From NCBI RefSeq assembly GCF_014138605.1, contig NZ_JACJHX010000003.1, positions 339,205-403,204 on the forward strand: a DNA stretch of 64,000 bases, in the 5' to 3' direction. The position numbers and the translations under genes were made by a program. This DNA is from Peribacillus huizhouensis. GTDB lineage: Bacteria; Bacillota; Bacilli; Bacillales; DSM-1321. The number at the start of each line of letters is the position of its first letter. The first letter of the stretch is position 1. Of the stretch, positions 17,985-28,091 are shown piece by piece. The notes beneath the pieces were generated by a model. It saw only the letters and a list, made by a program, of their open reading frames with translations, was not told the origin of the DNA and made no database searches.

Positions 17985-18695
17985 ATGAAAGTTGAAGTTT
18001 GGTCTGATTATCAATGTCCGTTTTGCTATATTGGCAAACGTCGTTTTGAAAAAGCTTTGTCTCAATTTGCTCAGCAATCAGAAGTAGAGGTTGAATTTAA
18101 AAGCTTCGAATTGGATCCGCATGCACAAAAAGATATGGGGATGAATGTTCACGAAATGCTGGCAAAGAAATATGGTACGTCAGTTGAACAAGCAAAAGAA
18201 ATGAGTGCCAATGTAACAAGTCAAGCAAAGGGAGAAGGGTTAGATTATCGCTTCGATACGCTGATTCCTACTAATACATTTGATGCTCATCGATTGTTGA
18301 AATTCGCTTCAGTAAAAGGAAAAGAAAAAGAAATGAATGAAACGTTATTTCATGCGTACTTTACAGAATCCAAGCATATCGGTGATCAAGAAACACTTGC
18401 TTCACTTGCCAAACAAGTCGGGCTTGATAAAACAGAAGTAACTGCCATGCTTGCTAGTGATCAATTCACTGAAGAAGTAAGAGCAGATGAACGTGAAGGA
18501 AGTCAGTTGGGAATTACTGGAGTGCCATTTTTCGTAATTAATCGAAAATACGGTGTTTCTGGTGCACAACCAACTGAATTATTTTTAGAAACTTTAAATA
18601 AAGTTTGGACTGAAGAAAATCCGTTGCAGATTTTAAATGAAGCCTCAACAGAAAATAGTTGCAGTGATGGATCTTGTGCTGTTCCTGAAAAGTGA
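17985..18695 (+). CDS. DsbA/FrnE-family thiol oxidoreductase
   Basis: 236 residues, thioredoxin-fold with an inserted helical domain. The redox motif is CPFC at residues 11-14, and the cis-Pro loop is TGVPFF. The C-terminus ends in an extra CSDGSC motif. There is no signal peptide, so it is cytoplasmic like FrnE and B. subtilis YwbO. The family is linked to oxidative-stress tolerance and thiol exchange; its substrate is not known. A strong GGAGGT site precedes the ATG. Nearby Rrf2 regulation is possible. Confidence 0.88.
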   Translation: MKVEVWSDYQCPFCYIGKRRFEKALSQFAQQSEVEVEFKSFELDPHAQKDMGMNVHEMLAKKYGTSVEQAKEMSANVTSQAKGEGLDYRFDTLIPTNTFDAHRLLKFASVKGKEKEMNETLFHAYFTESKHIGDQETLASLAKQVGLDKTEVTAMLASDQFTEEVRADEREGSQLGITGVPFFVINRKYGVSGAQPTELFLETLNKVWTEENPLQILNEASTENSCSDGSCAVPEK

Positions 18696-18827
18696 CAACA
18701 TTGTAATAAGTAACAAGAGGTTATCCTATTTCGAAAAGGTCAGATTATGACACAAAAAAACGGTTGATAGAATGTGAAGTCCTACCTTTTCCAGGATACC
18801 TCTTTTGTATGGATCGAATAAGTTCCC

Positions 18828-19265
18828 TTAAAAAGGAATGGGTGAATCCGCTTGATTTGGATAATCACAATATTCAATGATTGTGCCTTCAGTATCCGCT
18901 GGATTTAAATAGATGAGCCTTCTTCCGTGTTTATTGATCCGTAAAGAATTTTCTAATACTCGGATCCCTTGCTGTTTCAGTTCGATTAAAGCTTTGTCTA
19001 AATCATCAACGCGATAAGCGATATGATGGACGCCTTTTCCTTTTTGCTTAATGAACCGTGCAATCGGTGAAGTTGTGTTATTTGTCGGTGCAAGCAATTC
19101 GATTCTTTCCCCGTTGATTTCAATGATTGCAATTTCACTTTCGACCCCTATCGCTTCACTCCTGTAACGATCGATTAATTTTCCACCTAATACATTCAGA
19201 TAAAAATCAATACTATTATTTAAGTCGCGGACTGCAATCCCGATGTGATCTATTTTTTTATTCAT
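18828..19265 (-). CDS. VOC-family protein, methylmalonyl-CoA epimerase-like
   Basis: About 145 residues with two beta-alpha-beta-beta-beta modules. His of KIDHIGIAV, Glu of RIELLAP, His of GVHHIAYRV and Glu of GTIIEYC are candidate metal ligands in the order expected for methylmalonyl-CoA epimerase. The ATG at 19265 is chosen because GGAGGT is immediately upstream; the upstream TTG at 19277 lies inside that ribosome site. No mutase genes are nearby, so the substrate is uncertain and a glyoxalase-like role is possible. Confidence 0.78.
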   Translation of the reverse strand: MNKKIDHIGIAVRDLNNSIDFYLNVLGGKLIDRYRSEAIGVESEIAIIEINGERIELLAPTNNTTSPIARFIKQKGKGVHHIAYRVDDLDKALIELKQQGIRVLENSLRINKHGRRLIYLNPADTEGTIIEYCDYPNQADSPIPF

Positions 19266-19477
19266 ATTAACCTCCAAGTTTATATCTATTACATAGTAGC
19301 ATACGGCTTATATTTCCTGTAATGATTAAAGAGGAGTCTATTACTAATTGTAAAAATATTTTGTTTGCATGTTTTGTCATACATTTAGTAGGATTAAAGA
19401 TGAAATAGAGTTATTCATTCAAAATGGTTGTAATGCATAAGTTAAACATGTAGTTGAGAAATAATTTAGGGGGGAAT

Positions 19478-19915
19478 ATGGTGAAGCGTACAGGTGAATA
19501 TATTCTGGCAATTATTGGAATTTTACTATCGGTAATCTTGACATTTATTGGGGTTTTCTTTATTGCTTTGAAACAAAATGATGGAATTAGACAAGTGATA
19601 GAAGCAGAATTAGCTAACGACCCAACGATAACGATGGAAGACTTCTCTCTTGTAATGGACGCAGTTGGAGGGTTTGGCTGGCTGATTGTAGTTGCATCGG
19701 CAATTGGTATTATTCTTGGTCTCGTTTCCATCTTCATCCTTAGAAGCAAGAGACAGACGATGGCTGGGGTTTTCTTCATTATAACCGCCGTGCTTGTTGG
19801 TTTACTTTCAATTGGCTTAGGATTGCTTCAGGCGGTATTATTCCTGATTGTTGGCATCATGTGTTTCGTTCGTAAACCGAAAAATGCCGATAAAGATCCA
19901 GTTGTAACCATGTAA
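19478..19915 (+). CDS. DUF4064-type small membrane protein
   Basis: About 145 residues with four hydrophobic helices (GEYILAIIGILLSVILTFIG near the start). The pattern suggests the DUF4064 family, found in Gram-positive bacteria with no known function. ATG 19478 follows the AGGGGGG site; the open frame extends further upstream without a ribosome site. It is a single gene followed by a family B hairpin. Confidence 0.7.
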   Translation: MVKRTGEYILAIIGILLSVILTFIGVFFIALKQNDGIRQVIEAELANDPTITMEDFSLVMDAVGGFGWLIVVASAIGIILGLVSIFILRSKRQTMAGVFFIITAVLVGLLSIGLGLLQAVLFLIVGIMCFVRKPKNADKDPVVTM

Positions 19916-19939
19916 ATAATTCGTAGGAGGGTGTTTCAT

Positions 19940-20032
19940 AAGGGGTCTGACTTCGCACTCTAAATCAGTATGTAGCGTTATCTTATACTGTATTTAGTTG
20001 TTGCTGCGGGGTCTGACTTATCTTATTGGGCA
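19940..20032. repeat. family B hairpin repeat
   Basis: It carries AAGGGGTCTGACTTCGCACTC on the left and GGGGTCTGACTTATC on the right; the right arm is diverged, so the hairpin is imperfect. Located 25 bp after the small membrane protein gene. Confidence 0.65.
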
Positions 20033-20213
20033 TCCCTTTTTTTATTGAAGATGCCATCATGTTGCTGCTTAAAGAAAAAAGGATCACGTACAAATATATG
20101 TGCAAAAACAATCAATTAAAAACATAAACCCTATTTGTCTCTATGTTCGCGTATAATGAAAGCTTGTACACATGGGAAACATAATAAAAATTCAAAATAA
20201 ATGAGGCAAAAAG

Positions 20214-21656
20214 ATGAAAAGTTTTAAAGAATATAAATTAAGTGAAGAAATTGTAAGAGCGCTAACGAGTATGAATTATGCGACACCAACAGAAGTTCAA
20301 AGCAAAGTGATTCCGCTTGTGCTTGAAAATAGAGATCTTGTTGTAAAGTCACAGACAGGAAGCGGGAAGACAGCTTCATACGGTATTCCGATTTGTGAAA
20401 AAGTGGATTGGCATGAAAATAAACCACAAGCACTTGTTTTGACGCCAACGCGAGAGCTAGCGGTTCAAGTGAAAGAAGACATCATGAACATTGGTCGTTT
20501 TAAGCGAATTAAAGCGACGGCAGTTTATGGCAAGCAGCCTTTCTTGAAACAGCAAGCAGAATTAAAGCAAAAGAGCCATATTGTTGTAGGGACACCAGGT
20601 AGGGTACTTGATCATATTGAACGAGGGACTATAGCTTTAGACAAACTAACTTATCTTGTGATCGATGAAGCAGATGAGATGTTAAATATGGGGTTTATTG
20701 ACCAAGTTGAAGCGATTATTCAGGCGCTTCCTAGAAATCGTGTAACGCTTCTTTTCTCTGCAACATTGCCGGAAAGTATTAAAAACATGACTCATAAATA
20801 TATGAATAACCCAAGTGATATTGAGATTAAGGCAACAGGCTTAACGACAAATACAATCCATCATACCGTTATCGAAGTTGAGGAACAGGAGAAATTTACA
20901 TTACTACAAGATATAACGATTGTAGAAAATCCTGATAGCTGTATTATTTTCTGCCGAACAAAAGACCGCGTTGATCAGTTAGTTGATGGGTTAACCGATT
21001 TGGATTATGACTGTGATAAAATTCACGGAGGGATGGTACAGGAAGATCGTTTAGCTGTTATGAATGAATTTCGCCGAGGTGAATTCCGTTATTTAATTGC
21101 AACAGATGTAGCAGCAAGAGGTATTGATATTGATAGTATTACCCATGTGATTAATTACGATCTACCATTGGAAAAAGAAGGATATGTTCACCGTACTGGA
21201 AGAACAGGGCGTGCAGGGAAAACTGGACAGGCGATCACCTTTGTTACCCCGTTTGAAGATCGCTTTTTAGCAGATATTGAAGCATATATCGGTTTTGATA
21301 TTGCTAAAAGAATGGCACCTACCAAAGAAGAAGTGGCAAGTAAGCAGGCAGCTTTCGAAATGAAAATGAATGCCAAACCAATGTTGAAGAAAGATAAAGC
21401 AGGCGCATTAAATAAAGGAATTATGAAACTTTATTTTAATGGTGGTAAGAAAAAAAAGCTACGGGCAGTAGACTTCGTTGGAACAATTGCAAAAATTAAC
21501 GGGGTATCTTTTGATGATATCGGGATTATCTCCATCGAGGATCATGTTACCTATGTTGAAATATTAAATGGAAAAGGGTCACAAGTATTACGGGTGATGA
21601 AAGATACAACGATTAAAGGGAAATTATTAAAGGTAAATGAAGCTAAGAAGAAATAA
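20214..21656 (+). CDS. dbpA: DEAD-box RNA helicase, DbpA/YxiN type
   Basis: 480 residues. Helicase motifs appear in order: Q motif [15 protein letters not shown], Ia [46 protein letters not shown] and [12 protein letters not shown]. The C-terminal 75 residues match the DbpA RNA-binding domain ([14 protein letters not shown]), which in YxiN binds hairpin 92 of 23S rRNA. The role is 50S subunit assembly. A terminator-like family B hairpin follows. Confidence 0.9.
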   Translation: MKSFKEYKLSEEIVRALTSMNYATPTEVQSKVIPLVLENRDLVVKSQTGSGKTASYGIPICEKVDWHENKPQALVLTPTRELAVQVKEDIMNIGRFKRIKATAVYGKQPFLKQQAELKQKSHIVVGTPGRVLDHIERGTIALDKLTYLVIDEADEMLNMGFIDQVEAIIQALPRNRVTLLFSATLPESIKNMTHKYMNNPSDIEIKATGLTTNTIHHTVIEVEEQEKFTLLQDITIVENPDSCIIFCRTKDRVDQLVDGLTDLDYDCDKIHGGMVQEDRLAVMNEFRRGEFRYLIATDVAARGIDIDSITHVINYDLPLEKEGYVHRTGRTGRAGKTGQAITFVTPFEDRFLADIEAYIGFDIAKRMAPTKEEVASKQAAFEMKMNAKPMLKKDKAGALNKGIMKLYFNGGKKKKLRAVDFVGTIAKINGVSFDDIGIISIEDHVTYVEILNGKGSQVLRVMKDTTIKGKLLKVNEAKKK

Positions 21657-21669
21657 TGAATAGGTATTT

Positions 21670-21718
21670 CGAAAAGGGTTAAACATGCACTAGGGATTGC
21701 GGTGTTTAATCCTTTTAT
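21670..21718 (+). terminator. hairpin after dbpA, related to family B
   Basis: AAAAGGGTTAAACA and TGTTTAATCCTTTT form a long stem with a central loop; the sequence resembles shortened family B. It is well placed to end dbpA transcription. Confidence 0.65.
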
Positions 21719-21728
21719 TATGGGGGAG

Positions 21729-21861
21729 TTTATCCAGCATTAACGGGCAGTAATACTCCCACCTCAAGGCTTAGAGGGGATAACTGCCCATAAAAGCCCG
21801 ATTAGTTCAACTAACAATCAGTGGGGGATGAAAAAAACCACTGATCGAAGTTTCACATTAT
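21729..21861 (+). repeat. family A repeat, short form
   Basis: The left end TTTATCCAGCATTAACGGGC and right end CAGTGGGGGATG...CCACTGATCGAAGTTTCAC match the family A boundaries, but the roughly 200-bp inside is absent. The rest of the gap to 22020 shows only AT-rich promoter-like DNA. Confidence 0.7.
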
Positions 21862-22020
21862 ATGAAATCACTTCAATCGATTATCAGCTTTACTCAAGAT
21901 GATTTGGAAAACCGAAGCAAAAGCGGTAATGTATGTATTGGATAATTAAAAATATTGGATTTCAGTAGTTGTTTTGGGGTATAAATAAGGCATGGTGTTT
22001 AAGAAAGAGGGGAAAAGAAT

Positions 22021-22551
22021 TTGGAAGAACGCAAAGAGATATTTTCATGGGTAAAGGCCATATTAATCGCCGTTTTACTTGCATTTGCCATTCGTACCTT
22101 TATATTTGCTCCAATTATCGTAGACGGTGAGTCCATGATGCCCACATTACACAACCATGAGCGTGTTGTGCTGAATAAAATGGGTACAGATATTGAAGAC
22201 ATAAACAGATTTGATGTTGTCGTTTTTCATGCGACGGAAAAGAAAGATTATATTAAACGTGTGATTGGGCTTCCAGGTGATCGAATTAAATATGAAGATG
22301 ATGTTCTGTATGTGAATGACAAACCTGTAGATGAACCTTATTTAGCTGAATATAAACAAATGACGGACGGGTTGTTAACATGGGATTTCACCCTGGATGA
22401 AACAGTTCCTGAAGGACAACTATTTGTCATGGGGGATAACCGCCAAAATAGCCTCGATAGCAGGGAAATCGGTACCATATCCATTGATCAAGTTGTCGGC
22501 AAAGCAAGCTTTGTCTATTGGCCGGTGAAAGAAATTAAAATAATTAAATAG
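22021..22551 (+). CDS. type I signal peptidase
   Basis: 176 residues with one N-terminal membrane helix (about 11-31), SipS/SipT-like. The catalytic Ser is residue 38 in GESMMP and the general base Lys is residue 79 in DYIKRVIGLPGD, with GDNRQNSLDSRE as box E. It cleaves signal peptides on the outer face of the membrane. TTG start after AGGGGAAAAG. A terminator is at 22553. Confidence 0.93.
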   Translation: MEERKEIFSWVKAILIAVLLAFAIRTFIFAPIIVDGESMMPTLHNHERVVLNKMGTDIEDINRFDVVVFHATEKKDYIKRVIGLPGDRIKYEDDVLYVNDKPVDEPYLAEYKQMTDGLLTWDFTLDETVPEGQLFVMGDNRQNSLDSREIGTISIDQVVGKASFVYWPVKEIKIIK

Positions 22552-22552
22552 G

Positions 22553-22578
22553 CTCTTTTCGTAAAGAGTTGTTTTTAG
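22553..22578 (+). terminator. terminator of the signal peptidase gene
   Basis: CTCTTT and AAAGAG arms around a four-base loop, followed by TTGTTTTT. Confidence 0.75.
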
Positions 22579-22599
22579 CAAGAAACCAAATCGAGTAGA

Positions 22600-22740
22600 T
22601 GTTGATTGTAGTGGGAGGTGCGAGACTCCTGCTTAGAGAAGCGTGTTGATGGAGACCTTGTAAGTGCAACGCACTCAGGAGGCTTCTTTAGACCGCCCGC
22701 TTAAAAGCAAGTACCTGCTACGGAAATCAACCCAGAATAG
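22600..22740. repeat. Bacillaceae-type dispersed intergenic repeat
   Basis: Segments GTGGGAGGTGCGAGACTCCTG, AGAAGCGTGTTGATGGAGAC, CAGGAGGCTTC and ACCGCCCGC are ones I recall as a repeated intergenic element in many Bacillaceae genomes. The GAGACTCCTG and CAGGAGGCTTC parts can pair. Only one copy is in this window, and the function is unknown to me. Confidence 0.4.
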
Positions 22741-22791
22741 TCAATAAAGTATGCGAAAAATAGCAATAAATAAAACGAATGAGAATATCTG

Positions 22792-22885
22792 AAAAAGGGT
22801 CTGACCTCACACTCTATAAATAGTTTATAGTGTTAATCACTTAAATTTAAACTATATATAGGTAGTGGGTCGGACCCTTTTTCTT
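22792..22885. repeat. family B hairpin repeat
   Basis: Ends AAAAAGGGTCTGACC and GGTCGGACCCTTTTTC are near-perfect inverted repeats, with inner arms TATAAATAGTTTATA and AAACTATATATA. It would form a hairpin of about 90 bases. The gap to 23194 otherwise holds AT-rich DNA only. Confidence 0.75.
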
Positions 22886-23194
22886 TATATTTACGAAATA
22901 TCATAAGTCAGCCTCTAAAAGACGTGGTTCTTCTGAATTTCAGATAGGAAGAATTTAAAGAACATATATTGATTATTTAGGGAATATACTCTATGGTTGT
23001 GCTTGCTAGTTAGATAGAAAAGTCCTAATTTTTCTTGGTAAATAGGATAATATATTATTGATGAAACAGAAATAGCAGGCTATAATTGGAAATAAAGCAG
23101 GTGTTTTTTAATAAGTATTTCAGAGTTGTATGTTAGTAAAGTAGTGTTTTGGTAATGAAGATTAGAAAAAAACCGGGAAATAGGTGGGGGAAAA

Positions 23195-24142
23195 TTGAAA
23201 AAGTATATTGGCTGTTTGACAGGAATTGTGTTGGTCTGCGGATTGGTTCTATTCGGAAAGCACGGAGAAGCAGCTACTCATGTAACCTCTAATGAAATCC
23301 ATGGCATCGGTCAGCATATGAAGCATGAACTTCTGCTTTCTAAGAAAGAGTGGGTCGAACAAGAAATAACATTGATTGATCCGAGAGATGGAAGCGAAAT
23401 ACAAAAAGTTAAACCTTCTTCATTTAATAGTGAAGAAAAAGCTGAGAATCTTGCTCACGAGCTGGAACAGAAATACGATCAGCCCATGGTCCCGGCCCGA
23501 CTAAATTCTGATGGGACAATAAAAGCAGGCAGCAACAGAGTCGTGGTAGATAAAGCAGCATTTGTAACAGCACTACAGAATGTGCCATTTTTTCAAAGAG
23601 AAATTGAAGTACCTATAACGGAAAGTGCACCTAATATAACAGCAGAAGCAGCTGTAAATGTGGATCAAGGTGTGCTAGCCTCTTATAAAACCCATTTTAA
23701 TGCTTCTATTAAAGGGAGAACGACCAATATTGTTCTTTCTGCCAAGGAGATTGATGGAGTCATCTTAGGTCCAGGAGACAGATTTTATTTTAATTTAATA
23801 GTTGGGCAAGCTACTACTGAAAGAGGCTATCAAAAAGCTATGGAAATTGTGAATAAGGAAATGGTAGAAGGCATTGGCGGTGGAATTTGCCAGACATCTA
23901 GTACTCTCTACAATGCAATAGATAAATTAGGCCTAGAAATTATAGAGCTGCACCACCATTCTTTGGGTGTTTCCTATGTTCCAGTAAATCGTGATGCTAC
24001 CATAGCTTACGGAGGAAAGGACTTTAAGTTTTTAAATAATCAAGACTTTCCAGTTATGATTAAGGCCATAGTAGATACAAAAAATGGAACGCTTGAAGTC
24101 CAAGTACGCGCAGCTAACCAATATGTTGCAACAAAAGGTTGA
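23195..24142 (+). CDS. VanW-family secreted protein
   Basis: 315 residues, TTG start after GGTGGGGG. An N-terminal signal or anchor (about 1-27) precedes the VanW domain at about 175-310, recognised by GPGDRFYFN, GIGGGICQTSSTLYNA and HHHSLGVSYVP. Resembles B. subtilis YoaR. The family name comes from a vancomycin-resistance accessory gene, but no resistance cluster is present here, and the function is not established. Confidence 0.85.
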   Translation: MKKYIGCLTGIVLVCGLVLFGKHGEAATHVTSNEIHGIGQHMKHELLLSKKEWVEQEITLIDPRDGSEIQKVKPSSFNSEEKAENLAHELEQKYDQPMVPARLNSDGTIKAGSNRVVVDKAAFVTALQNVPFFQREIEVPITESAPNITAEAAVNVDQGVLASYKTHFNASIKGRTTNIVLSAKEIDGVILGPGDRFYFNLIVGQATTERGYQKAMEIVNKEMVEGIGGGICQTSSTLYNAIDKLGLEIIELHHHSLGVSYVPVNRDATIAYGGKDFKFLNNQDFPVMIKAIVDTKNGTLEVQVRAANQYVATKG

Positions 24143-24220
24143 GAATTGATGATAAGCGATTATAGGGAAATCGGTTATCATCAAAATTCAAAATCAATGA
24201 TATAATAATAAGTAAACTTT

Positions 24221-24258
24221 AACCTAGACAAAATTTTTTGTTTAGGTTTTGTCTTTTT
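24221..24258 (+). terminator. terminator after the VanW-family gene
   Basis: AACCTAGACAAAA pairs with TTTTGTTTAGGTT, followed by TTGTCTTTTT. Another hairpin, GATGATAA...TTATCATC, lies just upstream at 24146-24182. Confidence 0.75.
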
Positions 24259-24270
24259 AGCTGACATATA

Positions 24271-24334
24271 TAATGTGGAACTTCAATCAGTCGGGGTGTT
24301 CTTCATCCCTTGCTGATTGTTAATGCGGGATAAT
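24271..24334 (-). repeat. family A repeat, minimal and diverged form
   Basis: GGAACTTCAATCAGTCGGGG, then CCTTGCTGATTG and TTAATGCGGGATAA join the two family A ends directly. The DNA from 24335 to 24560 contains fragments such as CACATCCTG and GGCCTCGG that recall the long family A inside, suggesting an older copy nearby. Confidence 0.6.
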
Positions 24335-24581
24335 GGGAGTTTCTATCAGTTGGTTATTCTTCACAGGAGCAATGGGAGATATATGAAAAAGTGAGCGGAC
24401 CGCTAGCGGTTCGACTCCAAAGATTGTTCACATCCTGCGACAAGTCCGACTAGTATTACAGCTTAGGCCTCGGACGGGCTTGGTGCAACATCAGCAGACT
24501 GTTTTTCTCACAAACATTGAGATGTGAGGATTATAGACTGGTAAACCGGGTTTAAAGAATAAAGTAGATGGAGTGTGATGA

Positions 24582-25277
24582 ATGGTAGTGAGATTTAAAA
24601 AAATGATTCCGAATTTTGTTACGTTAGGAAATTTGTATTGTGGTTTTTTATCAATTGGCTTCGCGGCAAATGGTCAATATAATAACGCAGCCATCTTAAT
24701 TTTGATTGGTATGATGCTTGACAGTATGGATGGTCGCTTGGCACGAATGTTACATGCGGACAGTATATTAGGAAAAGAACTGGATTCATTGGCTGATATT
24801 GTTACATTTGGTGTTGCACCTTCGTTTCTTGTGTATTATACATATTTCTTCCATTTTGGTTTATTAGGATTGATTGTAGCTGGACTGTTCCCTCTATTTG
24901 GCGCATTCCGCTTAGCAAGATTTAACATAAGCTCGACGAAATCATCTATGAATTATTTTATCGGAGTACCAATTACAGCAGCAGGAGGGATTCTGGCGTT
25001 ACTCACTTTATTTGGTGGAAAACTACCAAATATCATAACGACAGTTGTCTTTACAGCGCTTTGCTTCTTAATGGTGAGTAAGATCCGAATTCCTAGCTTA
25101 AAAGAAATACCACTCCCAAAATACGGTACCATTGTAACGATATTTCTAGGCTGCTCTTTGTTTGCGATTTATAAAGGCACTCATCAAAACTTTCCTTATT
25201 TTATCTATATCGCAACACCGCTTTATATCACGTATTTAGGGTATCGTTTTGTGAAAAGCAGGCGGGATCCAGAATAA
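24582..25277 (+). CDS. pssA: CDP-diacylglycerol-serine O-phosphatidyltransferase
   Basis: Makes phosphatidylserine from CDP-diacylglycerol and serine in the membrane, leading to phosphatidylethanolamine. It has 231 residues and about seven helices. The CDP-alcohol transferase signature is present: MDGRLAR, then LGKELDSLADIVTFGVAPS. The ribosome site is weak. No psd gene follows here. The DNA to 25521 has only a decayed family B fragment near 25390. Confidence 0.9.
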   Translation: MVVRFKKMIPNFVTLGNLYCGFLSIGFAANGQYNNAAILILIGMMLDSMDGRLARMLHADSILGKELDSLADIVTFGVAPSFLVYYTYFFHFGLLGLIVAGLFPLFGAFRLARFNISSTKSSMNYFIGVPITAAGGILALLTLFGGKLPNIITTVVFTALCFLMVSKIRIPSLKEIPLPKYGTIVTIFLGCSLFAIYKGTHQNFPYFIYIATPLYITYLGYRFVKSRRDPE

Positions 25278-25539
25278 AGTGAAATCAGTGGGGGATACTC
25301 CCATGAAAATAGCTATTATTATTATTTTGGGTGTGCTTGCTTCATGTTTGGTTACTAATGAGTGATAAAATGGAATATGTTACTAACTGTTCTGCCTTCA
25401 CACTCTATACACCGTTTTTTTTGACTAGTGATATATAGTAGTAAAAGGACATGATCGGATAGTTTAGATCTTCTTGAAATGGGTAGAAAATTTGGAAGTA
25501 TTGGTAAAATAGAACGGTAATGTGAATAGGAGTGATCGT

Positions 25540-26955
25540 ATGATGAATAAAATTAATTGGCGTAATGAAATCGAAAAACGCAAGTTGGATTTGTTACTAG
25601 ATACCCAAAATCTATTGAAGATTAAAAGTGTTTTAGACGAAGAAAATGGTACGAAAGAAGCGCCATTTGGAGTAGGTGTGAAAGATGCGCTCGACTATAT
25701 GCTAGAGCTTGGAGAGAAAGCTGGTTTCACGACTAAAAACGTTGACAATATCGCAGGGTCTATTGAAATCGGCGAAGGAGAAGAAGTTGTCGGGATATTA
25801 TGTCATGTAGACGTCGTGCCAGCAGGAGACGGTTGGAGCTCAGACCCATTTGGAGCGGAAATTCGTGATGGCAAAATCTTTGCTCGCGGCGCCATCGATG
25901 ATAAAGGGCCGACAATGGCGGCTTTCTATGCGATGAAGACAGTTGCGGAACTTGGTTTACCATTAAGTAAGCGTGTACGGATGATCATCGGTACAGATGA
26001 AGAATCCAAATGGCGTTGTGTGGATCGTTATTTTGAAGTAGAAGAAATGCCATCAATCGGCTTCGCACCAGATGCTGATTTCCCAATTATTAATGCGGAA
26101 AAAGGAATTTGGGATTTTGCGATTATTCAACAACCAGCGAAAATAAATCAGAACACATCTTTCGTACAAGTAAAGAGCTTTACATCTGGACTAAGAACGA
26201 ATATGGTACCTGATTTTGCAACTGCTATTGTGGAAACGGCTAATCAGGAAGAAGTAACAAGTCTATTCAATTCGTATGTAAAAAATCATTCATTAACGGC
26301 TACAGTCACTCCGATGGGGAATGAACTATTATTTGAGGTTAAAGGGTTATCTGCTCACGCGTTGGAGCCGAATAATGGTGTGAACGCAGGACTACACCTT
26401 GCCGATTTCCTATCAAGTATAGAACTGGATGAGCACGCAAATACGTATTTCCGATATATTAAAGAGTATTTAATTGGCGATACACGTGCTGTCAAACTTG
26501 GGCTCGCCTATAGCGATGAAATTACGGGTGAGTTGACGTTGAATGCAGGCAGATTCAACTATTCTAAAGAAAATGCAAGCAGTATCGGCTTCAGCATGCG
26601 TTATCCGGTTACATACAAATGGGAAGAATATTCAACAAAGCTAAAAGCTCAACTGAAATCTTTGAATTGGAGTCTTGTAACGAATTCTCACTCTACTCCG
26701 CATTATGTGGACAGTGACAGTTTCTTAATTAAAACCCTGCAAAAAGTATATGAGGATGAAACAGGTGAAAAAGCTGATTTACTTTCGATTGGCGGGGGGA
26801 CATATGCCCGTTCATTGAAAGAAGGAGTTGCATTTGGTCCACTATTCCCGGGTAGTGAGGATCCTGCCCATCAAAAAGATGAATATATGGAGATTGAGGA
26901 TATGTTAAAAGCGGCAGCCATTTATGCAGCTGCTATTTATGAATTGGCTAAGTGA
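25540..26955 (+). CDS. pepV: dipeptidase PepV, M20 family
   Basis: About 471 residues. The dinuclear zinc site is indicated by LCHVDVVPAGDGW, GAIDDKGP and GTDEESKW. Hydrolyses dipeptides in the cytoplasm. ATG 25540 (or 25543) is chosen because AGGAGTGAT lies at 25528; the GTG at 25522 has no ribosome site. It is followed after 18 bp by dat, the conserved pepV-dat arrangement of bacilli. Confidence 0.92.
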   Translation: MMNKINWRNEIEKRKLDLLLDTQNLLKIKSVLDEENGTKEAPFGVGVKDALDYMLELGEKAGFTTKNVDNIAGSIEIGEGEEVVGILCHVDVVPAGDGWSSDPFGAEIRDGKIFARGAIDDKGPTMAAFYAMKTVAELGLPLSKRVRMIIGTDEESKWRCVDRYFEVEEMPSIGFAPDADFPIINAEKGIWDFAIIQQPAKINQNTSFVQVKSFTSGLRTNMVPDFATAIVETANQEEVTSLFNSYVKNHSLTATVTPMGNELLFEVKGLSAHALEPNNGVNAGLHLADFLSSIELDEHANTYFRYIKEYLIGDTRAVKLGLAYSDEITGELTLNAGRFNYSKENASSIGFSMRYPVTYKWEEYSTKLKAQLKSLNWSLVTNSHSTPHYVDSDSFLIKTLQKVYEDETGEKADLLSIGGGTYARSLKEGVAFGPLFPGSEDPAHQKDEYMEIEDMLKAAAIYAAAIYELAK

Positions 26956-26973
26956 TAAAAGGGGGATTTCTGT

Positions 26974-27843
26974 ATGGAAAAGATGATTCTTAACGGTGAA
27001 ATACGAAATCGTAGCGAAATAAAGGTAGAAATTGAAGATAGAGGCTATCAATTTGGGGATGGGGTATACGAGGTTATTCGGATTTATAACGGCAAGCTCT
27101 TTACGAGTGAAATGCATCTTGCTAGGCTAATTGAAAGTGCGAAAAAAATCAATATCACGATTCCTTATACAATAGAAGAAATCGAGGTTAAGCTAAAGGA
27201 ACTCATAGCTGAAAATGCGATTACATTCGGTACTGTCTATATGCAATTTACAAGAGGGGTCTCGCCTAGAAATCATGCATTTCCAAGTACAGATGTTGCA
27301 CCGGTTTATGTTGCTTACACAAAAGAAGTTCCATACAGCGGGGTACTAAAGCCAGGAGCGAAGGCAATCACAGTAGAAGATATACGTTGGCTTCGCTGTG
27401 ATATTAAAAGTCTAAACTTGCTTGGAAATATCCTTGCCAAACAAAAAGCGGCTGAAGCAGGTTGTTTTGAAGCGATTCAGCATCGTTGCGGCACAGTGAC
27501 TGAAGGGAGTTCATCGAATGTATCGATCGTAGTGAACGGTGAACTGAAAACCCATCCAGCTACTAACTTGATCCTAAACGGTATTACTCGACAAGTAATG
27601 ATTAAGATTTGTAAGGATTTAGGGATTTCATATAAAGAGGACGACTTTACTTTAGAAGAACTCTTAGCAGCGGAAGAGGTCATCATGACAAGCACAACGG
27701 CTGAAATCACGCCAATTACTGAAATAGATGGTCAAGCAATTGGTAATGGTGAATCAGGTACTGTGACACGTCAATTACAACAAGCTTTTCATGCAGAAAT
27801 TGAACGTCAATGTGGTCACATTAGTGAATCCATTGTGAAATAA
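26974..27843 (+). CDS. dat: D-amino acid aminotransferase
   Basis: Pyridoxal-phosphate enzyme of fold type IV that interconverts D-alanine and D-glutamate through keto acids, supplying D-Glu for peptidoglycan. It has 289 residues. The PLP Lys falls at residue 145 in CDIKSLNLL, the same number as in characterised bacillar enzymes. GYQFGDGVYEV at the N-terminus and TSTTAEITPI near the C-terminus also fit. A strong AAAGGGGGA site precedes it, and it is in operon with pepV. Confidence 0.95.
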   Translation: MEKMILNGEIRNRSEIKVEIEDRGYQFGDGVYEVIRIYNGKLFTSEMHLARLIESAKKINITIPYTIEEIEVKLKELIAENAITFGTVYMQFTRGVSPRNHAFPSTDVAPVYVAYTKEVPYSGVLKPGAKAITVEDIRWLRCDIKSLNLLGNILAKQKAAEAGCFEAIQHRCGTVTEGSSSNVSIVVNGELKTHPATNLILNGITRQVMIKICKDLGISYKEDDFTLEELLAAEEVIMTSTTAEITPITEIDGQAIGNGESGTVTRQLQQAFHAEIERQCGHISESIVK

Positions 27844-27920
27844 TCCAAATATTTTTGTTGAAATTCATGAACGAACGCCAATAAAAACTTGATAGTATGC
27901 AATATACGTTTTCAGTAAAT

Positions 27921-27950
27921 GAGGGGACAGATTAGTCTGTTCTCTTTTTT
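27921..27950 (+). terminator. terminator of pepV-dat
   Basis: GAGGGGACAGA and TCTGTTCTC form the stem, followed by six T. Confidence 0.8.
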
Positions 27951-27972
27951 GAATACTAATAATTAATCTATT

Positions 27973-28064
27973 ATAAAGTGAAACTTTTTCCTCCCACACT
28001 TAAGCTTCTTCAATTTCTCTCTAAGCTTTTAGGTAGGGGAGTACTGCCCATTAATGCGGGATAA
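27973..28064 (-). repeat. family A repeat, short diverged form
   Basis: Begins TAAAGTGAAACTTTTTCCTC and ends GTACTGCCCATTAATGCGGG-ATAA, the two family A ends. The inside of about 50 bp contains AAGCTT repeats. Confidence 0.65.
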
Positions 28065-28091
28065 AATATAAATAAAAGGAAGGGGTAGTTG

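Noticed and set aside
25303-25365. A 20-codon hydrophobic frame (MKIAIIIILGVLASCLVTNE) after pssA.
   Set aside because: Too short to support, no clear ribosome site, no comparison available.
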